Of a stretch of 64,000 nucleotides of DNA, positions 38,001 to 50,000 are shown one piece after another. A model generated the notes under the pieces. The model made no database searches. It was not told the DNA's origin and saw only the letters and a list, made by a program, of their open reading frames with translations. Both the position numbers and the translations under genes were made by a program. Numbering within the stretch: position 1 is the first letter of the stretch; each line of letters begins with the position of its first letter. The stretch covers positions 23,774,029 to 23,838,028 of the forward strand of contig NC_133933.1 in NCBI RefSeq assembly GCF_031877795.1. Direction: 5' to 3'. The DNA comes from Strix aluco. Its lineage: Eukaryota > Chordata > Aves > Strigiformes > Strigidae.

Positions 38001-41000
38001 TCACAGTAAGTAACACTTATTCACAGGAGCAACCCCAGCGGCCAGCTCAATGTTACAAGAAGCAAAAATGGTGAGCAGAAGTGAGGCAAAATGGTTCTAG
38101 AGGCTTAACACAACGCTGCTCTGCACATGGTGGATTCTCAGTTCTGACAAGTGGGTCTAGCTTGAAATGGGAACATTTTATACCTGTTTTGCACCGGTTC
38201 AAATGGCTGACTGTTGCTCCAAGCAATGTGACCCGGAGTCCACAGAGCAACTAGAAGAGGGCATCCTCTCTGTCCAGTTCTGCCTTGGCACACAGAGAGT
38301 AAACGAGCACTGAAAGAACATCTAGTGGATGGAAAGCACTGATGTGAGAGCAGAACATATACACACATGGGCCAGATTTTCGTTTGTACCATATATACCA
38401 TATTTTAGCTAATACACAGAAGAAAAAACTTTTATTGTTTGTGTTGATAATACTAAGAGTGGACTGTTACCATTTATTCATCACAGCTTCAGGGAAAGAA
38501 GGATTCAGTGTGTAATTGCTGAGCAAGAGTGGTTCTTGGGACCTAATGCTTGGTCTAAACTCCATTCCTGGCTCCACCACAGGATTCTTCTAAGTATCAG
38601 CTGCATGGAGCACAAGGAGACAGATCCTACTGTTAACTACGTTGCCCTGAACCTACCATCCAGAGTAGGAATACTAAGACTTAACTCTGACGGAAATGAG
38701 AATTGGCACGTTGGTACTCTTGTGTGTAAGGAGTTATTTGGATCAAGATTGGTTGGTGACACAGAATGGTTGATGGCTGAACACAGAGTCCTCCCCATTC
38801 TGCTATCCACACTCATGGCGTGGTTCAAGCTCTGCTTTGCACTTGTGCAGCTATCTACACCTCTGCAGCGTGCGTGTAAAAGAAGGCTAGCCTCTGTGGC
38901 AGTATATGACGTAAGGGGCTAGCTCTCAAGGCACAAAAATCCGGTCACCGTGTACAGCTGACCAGTGTAAACAAGATGAAAGTTAGAACACCTCAGGGAG
39001 TCAGCTTCAAAGGAGTACCAGAATCCATTTCAATGTTGGTTTTGTGGGATGTGTGGGAGGAGCAGAGGACTGAGTGAAATAAGTACTCAGATGCAAGTCG
39101 ATATATAAAATTACCTTCTGTCTTTTAAAAGAAAAAAACAAGAGAGAGCGAGCATTTTTGTACTCACAATTGCCAATGATTGTAGTTCCTGTGCTCTTTT
39201 CTCTCTTTTACATGAGACAAGGAACCATCCCACCAGCTCTCTGTAGCCACAATGAAATTTCAGTAGGAGGAAAAAAAATCTCATGATGCTGAGTCTAAAA
39301 TAGTATTTAAAAAAAAAAAAATAGTTTTTGTTTTCTAAAACCCCTGCTAAGCCTTCTCTGGTATTGATCAGTTTGTTGGGTGCAGAGCTAAACAGAGACA
39401 TGCAGCAAAAAACATTTATCATCCTTGCAATACAGACAGGAAGATCTGGCAATGCTTTTGTAATGAAATAGATCAAGAGAGATCATTTAATGGCCCAATC
39501 CAGAGAATCCGCACAAGCATACCATCTAACTACATCAAAACCAATGTACCTACTCTTTCAACAGATTACCCAATAACCAGTCTGGTGCATATTAGTTTAG
39601 AAACAGGTCTGATTTGTTGCAATCATTTCACAAAGACAGAAGGAAAGTATGGGGAACCATCCCGATCCCACAGCTAGGAAGGAATTTTCTTCTGGCTACA
39701 CCTCACAAATGTCTCAATTTGTGTGACCAGTCCTTTCTCACAGTCCCAAATCCTTTGTGAAGCCCTCCCACTAGGACAGCAACTCCAGAGTGGGTTGCAG
39801 GGCAATGACAGTTGCACGTCCTTACAAATTCTTTGTGTATGTAGATCCAAGGAGGTTTTAGCTAGAATTTAGTCTTGAGATTCTTGGAACCAATTTTCGG
39901 TGGAAAGGAAACTTAAAGCTTCCTGACTCCAAAACAGTGTTTGCTAGAAGACATGAAAAAAAATCTTTCCATTTACAGGGAATATAAATACGTAAACCTT
40001 GATTCAAGAGCTTATTTTATCTTACTAAAAAGAACCTAGTCCTGACCACTGTCAGTGAAAGAGGTCTGACTACGTGGGCCTCTCCACACAGTGATTTCTA
40101 TGATGTCAAGTTGCCATCTCCTTTCCACAATGCAGCACAGCAAATACAATGTTGGATATTCACACACAAAAAAATCGTGTTTATGGAAATCAAATTGTCA
40201 TGGCAACAGAAGAGGTCTTGCAAGTATTTTAAAAATAGCAAATTAACAAAACCCATTATGAAATCTAAAATCCATTCTTTTATGAATGCACTGAAACAGA
40301 TACAACAAATGTTTTTCTACCTACGTAAAGAAGAAATCATTTAAACCCAAGATCTCACCTCACTATACTGGCATATGTAATAGATATATGCACACAAATA
40401 AATATGTATTTTAAACTTAAAACAGCAAAACTGTTCAGACGGACAGTGTTATACTAATGTAATCATTGGCCTTATTTTATTTCAGGTAAAATATTCTCAT
40501 ATATATGTTACGATTCATACTTCATAAAATGACTCAACTTTTTAACGTAGTAAACTTGTAACAACGGCTCATTATAATCTAGTTTATTAATCTTCATTAA
40601 AATCTCCGTTCTTCAAGGGCTTATAGCACTTCCCTAAAAATGTACAAACACTTTTTTAAAACAACATTCTTACTTGGTTCAATTGAAATTTTTTCCAGCA
40701 AAATCTCAAGATTAATTTGACCATTTAGCCTTTCCATTCTTTATAAACTTGCTTGTGTTACAACTGATACAAAATGACTATCCACAAATTCAGAGAATTT
40801 GTAAGTTTCGTGTGGATATTCATTAATGCTTGTGGCAAACTGAGAGCTCAGCCTAGACAAATGACAAGCTGGTGAGATGCTCGATAATTATCTGCGATAT
40901 GTTTAAATTCATTAAAGACGGCAGCCTGAGTCCCCTGCACAGTTCCTTGTATTATAAGCATTATTACTGAAGTCAGAAATGCAGCACAGGTCAAACCCCT

Positions 41001-44000
41001 GCAGTGAACGTGATTATGTTTCCAGGAGTTCCTCTACTGATTGTAGTCACTCTTTCCTCTAGCAGGATTTGACCATGATCTATTCCGGGCATATCCTTTG
41101 GGTATGCTTATACTGGAACTTTTAATTTAACGTAGTGTATTACCAATCAACTTCCATCAACCATCTCGTTTATATACACTCGTCTGGATATTTCATAATC
41201 ATATGCTTAAAGACATGAGTGTCCATGGTTTTATCTCGTCTGGCAGAGTTGTAAATTAGTTAGCAATGTATCTACTTTTTTAATTTAAAGGCTCAGTATA
41301 ATATTGCCATCCTCCAGTGCTGAAAAATCATGAATCAAGTTCTCTAAAACTGAGATTTTTTAAAAATGAAATTCATTCTTTCTCCCCCCATCCCCCCCCA
41401 CTTTTTCTTTCTTTTTTTTTTTTTTGAGATGGGATCATATCTTCAAATTCTATTCCAAAGCCATGAGAGTTACATTTTTTCTTTTCTTGAAAGCAGAGAT
41501 TCTCATCTAATCAAGAGCCTCAGGGGACAGGGCTCTGAGGAAACACCAAATATTGTGAGAGTCAGGATTGCATTGCTAGGCCTTTTGAGGGGCTGTCAAG
41601 TAGTTAGAAATTGTTTGGCTTGTAACTCCCTTGGAATGGAAAAACTGTGCTTTGAACTGCCTTTACAATAAGGACTACGTTGCTGGAGGAAGGAGGGTGA
41701 GAGGCAGCTTCTAAGTGGTAAGATGGAAAGAAAATCTGTGGAAATGAGTATTTTAAATCAAATATTCAAGTTCTGTCGACTTATTTTCAACTTGACTCTA
41801 CACACAATGAAACCTAGTAAGTTTATAACATCAGAAATCAACAAGTGAAGTATAATTAGGTAGAATGGCACCTGATCTTTCTCAAGCTCTTACAATATTT
41901 TTATTTTGGGGCTCCTACTTAACATAAATGCTCAAAAACCCTGGGGAGAGGAAGAGAGATTAACTCCTTCACTTAATGAAAAATCTCCCAATCTTCAGCA
42001 GAACCAGGGAAACCCAGGTTTCACATTCCTGGAATCTCTAAAGCAAGCTCAGTCAACACCAACTTTTCTTTCTCATGTGAGGCTGGGCCCATACTGATGC
42101 CATGTCCTGGGTCTCACTTGTATTCCATAATGTCTAAGGTTGCTGTGCAATGCTGGCTCCAGCTCTCTGCTAAGGAATACTGCTGCCACACCAGCTTCCT
42201 TACATGTGCATCACACCACAGCTGCTCCAGTTCACAGACCAGCATCTGAAAGGCAAATGAACTCTAACTGCAGTTTCAAATAAGATGCTGAACTGTGAAC
42301 TGGAGTAGCTGCAGCAGAGGTGGGCATCCCCTCCTGCTTCCCCTGCTGCTGGAGCCATAACTTCCAGCATAAGTTGTGTAAGGCACAGATAATGTTTTTA
42401 ATTGCCAGTAAGGTTTGCCAGATGCCAGAACCTTTATACTAGTAAAATTTCAAGTACTGGACATAGGTACAACACTCTAAACTGGTTTACCTTCTTCCAG
42501 ATATGGGCTGGAAGGCACATCCTATGAGGAGCAGCTGAGGACTCTGGGTTTGTCTAGTTTGGTGAGAGGGAGGCTGAGGGGCAACCTCACTGCTCTCTAC
42601 AGCTTCCTGAGGAGGAGAAGCAGAAAGGGAGGTGCCAATCTCTTCTCCCTGGTATCCAGTGATAGAACATGTGGGAATGGTTGAAAACCATGGCAGGGGA
42701 GGTTTAGACTGGACGTTAGGAAGCATTTCTTTACCGAGAGGGTGGTCAAACACTGGAACAGGCTTCCTAGAGAGATGCCCCAAGCCTGTCAGTGTTTAAG
42801 AGGCATTTGGACAATGCCCTTAACAACATGTTTTACCCTTTGGTCAGCTCTGAAGTAGTCAGGTGGCTGGACTAGATGATCATTGCAGATCCCTTCCAAC
42901 TGAACTATTCTATTGCGTTCTATCTTTATTGACCAGCAGCTTTGCACAGTGCAACCAAGTCCATATCCATCCACTGTAGTGCTGCAACTGTGTAACTTTA
43001 AAGTTGCAAAGTTCTAAAATGAAGACAAGTCCAAAGACAGACGAAAGAATGTTATATGTCAGATTGACTTTATATCACATATAAAATAAGAAAAGCAGCA
43101 AGCACTTTTCCTTTTCTCCCTTCCAGGTCACCTCTGAACGAAAGTTTTCACAAATGAATTGCAAATTCCAGCCCCTTTTACAAACTTAGGGCCTATTTTA
43201 GAATCCCTTTATCATCCAATCACTTGTTTGTCCACAAAATTCAAAACTGTATACAGATTCTAAAATTCACCTTTCTGCTTTGTGCCAGCTGCTGCCACCT
43301 ACGGGTGTGTTTGTGCTCAGGGTGCTGCATGTGATTTGATGGATAAGAAAAAGCCTGAGGAAGCTGGTTTCTGCTTTCCACTCCTCCCTTGACTATCCCG
43401 AACAGCTCCACAAACTCTCAGTGCTCTTTTCGTGGTGGAACAGAGGCAAAACGGCAGAGCTGCTGCAGGCAATGGTGCTTTCTCGGAGTCTGTAAATCTC
43501 TCTGACACCCACTGATTCAGAGCAGGAGAACAACTCACCTCCATCCTGCAATCCAGACTAGCCAAAATTCACCCGTCAAAAGCATTCTCCTCATCCAAGT
43601 TGCTTCTGTCTTTAAATCCTTTCACTCCTTGCCTCTCTTGCTGCAAGAAGTTCCAGTTCTTTGGCCTTTTCTCCTTCTGGGCTTGATTCTCTATTTTTCT
43701 CCGTGTCACACCCTTCGTCTGGTACAGCTTTCCAGACTCCTTAAAATTCAATTGGTTTACTTGGCCATTTAACAGCTCTTCTCTGCTGTCTGCTCCCACC
43801 TTCACTCTTAATCTTCAAGTACATCTGTCCAAATTGCATTAAACGACAAACGAGACTGCAAAATGCTGAGCAAACCCTGTCTCCTTACGTGTTCATTAAG
43901 TAATGAATACCACTGCAGAACTGCTTCAACGACAGCAGTGAACAAAAACCAGTGAACGAAAATGTCACTGGCTATTTCTTTTGTCTTCTATTTTGATGGA

Positions 44001-47000
44001 AACAGAAGGCATGAGGGACAGGAGAGAAACTTGTTTGCATTTAAGTTGGTCTGGCACTGACAGCAATTCAAAAGCAACAGCACTACGGCTGTGAACAGTT
44101 TGACAGTGAAATGAACCAAAAAGTCATTATAAACACAAGTAGAGCTCAACAGCTGATTTTTGCCAACTACAAGGAGTGAAGAGCAAAAAGTGACCAAAGG
44201 ACATAAACAGTACTAAATATTTGTACTGTGACAGAGACTGTAGTCAGGGACAAGGCACTGCTGTGCTTTTGCTGTGTACGCCCATAACTGCATTTGTAAG
44301 CAAGGGTCACGGGAGAATGATGAGTAAGAAGGCATGTACGTATGTGACCATTAGGGCTAAGCAGATAAACTCAAGAAAGGGATCCAGTGTAAAACACAGG
44401 AAAGGGAGGAAGAAGAATATATTAAGTATTCAGGCAAGTAGGGTCTAATAAAATACAGTCACAAAGAGGAAAGCAGCTCTCTTCCTAAAATACAGTCAGA
44501 CACTGGATGAAAACTGAAGGGCCACGCCAGATCCGTCAGCAAAGATAAAACCCTACTGTTGTTTTGCTGATCAGATACATAGGTTGGAGTTGTCTCAACC
44601 AAGAAGCTGTAAACTTGAAATAATTTGGCATTTACTCTGGTCACAAATTATCTGCGAATCACTTTTGAGTTTTCCAAGCTTGTTTGTCATTCTAGATGGT
44701 CCAGACGCTTCATGGCACAAAAATATTCCAGACTACCCTGTGCTGGCAAGATTGTTGAATGACTGTTCAATGTGATCAGCCAAGTAAGTTATATAAGACA
44801 TTTAGATTTCTCACTTACATCTCTGTTTAAAAAAAAAAAAAAAAAAAGGAGGAAAACAATGGCCTTCTCCATACGGACAAGAACAGAACCTGCAGGAGTA
44901 GAAACCTGCAGATTCAGTTGTTCTTGTGCCCAGCTTTACCTCACCATGAGGAATACCTACAGCACAGCTGATACCGCTGCTACCAGTAATGGAGCAGTAA
45001 CCTGGACGGACACATTTTATCACCCTTCCCACCTCACAAAAGCAGAAATTACCATAAAGAACTTTTTGATCTTTTCAGTGTAAAATACAAAACCCAGAGT
45101 GAAGTCTACTGACAAGAGGTTTGCTTTGTTTAATTATGCTCTCGTGAATAAATAGCTTGTTTCTGCAGACTACCAGTGGTCTATAGATCACTGACTGAAA
45201 GGCAAAGTTAGCTAAAGAATTACAGCAGTAAAGTTCACAAACACAAATTCATACAAGCACTTGCAAAACCTTTTTTTTCCATAAATGAGCTTGTAAATCA
45301 CCCAGATTCATCGATTTGCATGTCCATAGGAAAAAAAAAATATTAAGAAGGATCATAAATGCCACAGCAAGTTTGAGATTAACGCACAGATGTTTGAAAG
45401 CCCCAATTTCTTTTCTGCAATATTTGTTCTACTGTAGGTAAGAAAATCTGTTTTTTCCTTGAAATTCTTTGTTTCAATAATGCAGATGATGGATTTTTGC
45501 TTGTTTACCATTCCAACAAAAATAAAATGGGTATTGATAATTTTATGCAGATCTCATCCCTGCAACTTTCCTGAGCGTTGTGATCTGTACTTCAGTTCTT
45601 TGGAGAGCTCATTCTGCTGAAGAGAGCCATGGCTTCTAATGAGAGCCTTCTGCAGATGCTTGGCTTCTATAAATCGAGTATTAAAGCCGTATTTACATAG
45701 CTGGAGGTCTAGCCCTTCAACTCCATCAAGACTAAAGCAGAATAAACAGATGGCAGAAGACTCGTGATACGGAGCTGACACACCCAGGAACAGGAGAGCT
45801 CTACGCTGCAGGAGAAAAACAGTTAAGTGGGCTGAGAATCATCCCTTCTTTCTCTAGCTGTCTGTGAGAGGCTGTCACTCATGATCTCCTCCTCTGGCTA
45901 CTTCATGGCACATGGGTGGCTGCTCTCCTATCTTGCACTAACATGATTTTATGCTACGTATTTCAATTACTCCCTACATAAAAATAGTATACATGTATAA
46001 TTCAGGCTGTGATCCAAAAGTCCACCCCCTTCCTGACAGGAGGGATTAATCTTGGAGAATACCTCATACTTTCAGATAATTCCACTCACTTCTCACATTT
46101 CCCTCAAGTTCTCCACCTTCATTTTCCCCCTCCCACACACGTGATGTCGAGGGAAGGAAAAATGCGTGGGAAGGAGGGCAAGATTCCCTTGTATCAGCTC
46201 AGGGAATGACAAGGAGCCAGATCTTCTCCCACGCTGACTGGCACGCGGCAGCTCCAAGAGAACACAGTCTGCCAGCTAAAGGGCATGGCCAGCCCTTCTC
46301 TCAGTTGCCATCTGCAGCACGTACCGGCTGGAGGTGCACACTGCTCAATCCTGGGGAACGGAAAAAGAGAGGATACACCACCATTTATCTCTGCTGGTGT
46401 CACCATCTTCCATTCTCCAGAGCTTGTCACGGCATGATTTGGCCCCGAGGCCTCAGAGCCTGCTCCAGAAGCCCTAAGCCAAACTAGAGGTTACAGTGTC
46501 TGTGGCACAGGGTGCCTGTGGCAGAGCTGGAACGCTGGTAGCCAACGGCATGATGGCCTTTGCCGCAGCGCCCGCTGAGAACACCAGCTCCCTCTTCTCC
46601 CTTTCATGCTACCTTTTATGAACCTGAGCTAGGGACACTGTTGTTACAGCTCAGCCCTGCAGCACTATCAGATACAGACGAGGAAAACTACATCGGACGA
46701 TTGAAAATTCTGATCCAGGATGTCTCCAAGTGGTTGAGTCTATCACAGTGCATGGAAACAGTGTGTAATTTCAAGGCTGTTCTGCAAAACAGATTACAAG
46801 TAGATAGCCTAATCAAGATTTTTTAGGTTGCATTTTGTTTGAATTTCAAGTTTTGAAGACAAAAGTTAACATCCCCTGGGTATGAAAAACTTCCTACGAG
46901 TCTTTTGTAACATACATGCAAAGAGTAATTAAAACCCAGTTTACAATACATCTTAAAATCTGCAGTTCTGGGTTACTACATAAAACCCTGAAAATTAACC

Positions 47001-50000
47001 AACTGAAAAAAATAAACATTATAAACAAAGAGAAATCATTACTTCTCCTGTCCAAATAGAGTAGTACTACAAAATGTAAACAGCATAAAAGAAAAATAAA
47101 CTGGATGTTTAAAATTCTCAGATTTCACCCTCATAGATAACTTCCATAACATAGGAAAGATAATTTAACTAAAAAAAGTAGTGGCTTGCAAAGTAGTTGG
47201 TAGCCTGCATCGGAGCACCACTTCTATGTAGATATCACTGGTTTGAGATACTGGGCACTAATAAACATGTCAAATGCACACGTCTCCAAGCAGTGGAACA
47301 CTTGATTTATTCGGTGTTGCCCATTTTCTTGTCTATTCTAGTGGCTTCTGACCCTTTATTGCAATTGCACTGCAGAGTCTACACGTGAATGACAACTATG
47401 TGCAAAACAGATGAGGAATAAATTCAGGAACTGAAAAACAGAGAACTTCCATTACCACCTAAACACAGTCACACTCTCCACCTAAGCAGGCAAAATATAC
47501 AGCAAGCCTGTGAAACATCATTTTAACATGTTATAAATCTGGACCACAGAAATTGCTGGGAATTTTGCTATTTACTTCACTGGGAACAGATCACACCCTA
47601 GATGTGAATACTTCACACCACCACAAATATTATTTATTTTACAAGTGTTGCTCAGTTCATCGAGATGGCTGAAGTGTGACGATGACACAAGATCTCTTTT
47701 TACCCTGACTATTCCTGCCAGTAGATTTGTGTTCCTCCTGTTTCCCCTTGTGTGTGGGCTATGTGGTATACGACAGGATATGGCTGAGATTGTAAATAGC
47801 TGTATTCTAGCTGGGTATATTATCTCGGAGCAAATTTTCTATCAAAATGCATTCAATATTAGCAGCTTCATTAAGCGAATGGTTCATTTATGTACGGACT
47901 AAGTGCTATGCTTTGCATACAGAGTTTGGAATGCATCTCCAAAATGATGCTTTTTGCCAGTCTGTGAGAACACCACATGGAAGGATTTCTTTTAATCTGT
48001 AGTTTTTCTTTTGCTACTTTTGCAACAGAAGATCAGGAGGAACAGTGGTATATACAGCCAGAAAGTACTGCTGAAATCAGCACATCAAATGGAAAACAAG
48101 TTTAAAAGAACAATCTCCACCTGTTAAAAAAAAAAAAATAGAATTACAACCATTTTGGGCTAGTCCAGCCAGTCGGTGATAACACAACCAACACGGCTGC
48201 AAAGTCCAGATTCAACTCTTAAGCTTTCAAGCCAGCATGGACAGGGAGCCCTATACACCAGCCTTTAGAATGGAAGCACTATCCGCTGGCATTCTTTACT
48301 GGCATGTTCCGTGTGAGGGAAGGCACACCACCAGCTACCTCCAGCAGCCCCGCAGCAGCAACCAGAGAAGAGCTCTGAGCAGATAACCACATCTCAAGCC
48401 AGTTCTGGCATGAGGGTGCCTTACGGGGATCTACCCTCCTAGGATGAATGAAGAACACTGAGGGTTCTCTAGTGTGCTGTGAAAAGCAGCAGAGTATGAA
48501 GTAAAACATCATTGAAATGAGGAAAAGGGCATGGTAAGTCAGGTTTTTTCTTGTACATCTACAGTGAAGATGTAGCATCTTCAATGCCAACGGAAAACTA
48601 CATTCACTTTGAAAGCTCTATCTTTGAACACCTCTCTCTGAGGACGGTGGGAAATTAAGTGCTAAATAACAATAACCTAAAACCCCATAAAAGCACTCAA
48701 CCGGAGAGTTTCTGTTTGATTTATCACTCCAGGTTCCTCAGGTGGCTGCACACAAGGGCTGTGAAAACAACACACCTGAGCACGCAGCATTACATCTGGA
48801 AGCACATATACCAATGCTGTTCCTTCCACAGAAAAATTCTGAGGTACTTCAAAAGATGGAAGTTTTCCTCTGGAATACATCCGTAGGTTCAGAGCAAACA
48901 CACTGGAATAACAACCGCTTGTACACACTGCACACAGTATAGTGCTCAGACCTAGGTAATTCTTTAATCAGAAGAACTTTAAGAATTTCAGATTCATGAA
49001 AGAATTAAGCCACCTGAAACACATGAAGCAGGTAACGGCAGGGCAAGCTGGAAGGTACTCCTACACCACAGGAAGATTTCTGCAGTGGCCACAGTAGCAG
49101 AAATGGTGACCAGGAATGGACTGTGAGAGACTCAAGGTATGGACTAATGGGTTTTGTTTTGTTTGGGGTTTTTTAAATGTGAATGTTTTGCTTGCCGCTA
49201 GAATACTTGTATTTAGCCTCGTGTTACAGGTGCCTTTGTAGTGTTCAAACTCTAGGCTCCGGTATGCAAGTATTTCCTAATTAAAAAGGAGGAAAGGGAA
49301 ATAGAGAAGGGATTACAGCCACAGTTTAGGGATGCGTTACCCGAGTCCCTCACTAGGGACTTCGCATCGAGAATGCCCAGTTTCTCCGGACACTGGTTCC
49401 TTACAGCAGTGCTACAAGACCAACATTTTTCAGGGGTCTCCTTAGGAAACTCGGGGAGATGGGCTCTGAAAGCTCGCCTTTGCTGGAGAGCGATGTAGTC
49501 GCTCTGCGCCGTGGTCCTCGGACCGAAATGACAATTCGCAGGAGCCCGAACAGCTGAAGCCCTTCCCTTACACCGCAGGCTGCCCAGCCTCGGGCCGAGC
49601 CCGCCTGAGGAGGACGGAGGGTGGGCAAGCGGGGGGATGCTCTGCCCCCGAGGCCGGAGACCGGCCTCTGCCTCGCCGAATCCCCCAGCGAAGCCCCGCC
49701 GGGCGCGCAGCGGGGACGGGCGGGTGCCCCCCGCCCCGGGCACTGCTCGCTGCCCGCGGAGAACGCGCCCGCCGCCGCTCCCCCCACCAACCGCGGCGGA
49801 CCCGCGGCGCCCGCTCCCCCTCCGCGGTGCGCGGCCGCTGCCCCGAGGGACGGGCGGCCGCTGGCCCTGGGGCTCTCCGCCAGCCCGCTCCCCCGGGGAA
49901 CCCCCGGCGCCGCCCCAGCCACCGCTCCCGCCGCGAAACTTTCCGCCGGGGCGGAGGGGCTCGCTGCCGGGCTCGCTGCCTGCCTGCCTGCCTGCCTCCC

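Noticed and set aside
42487..42783. 98-residue minus-strand open frame
   Set aside because: It is the antisense of the CR1 3' end, not a gene.
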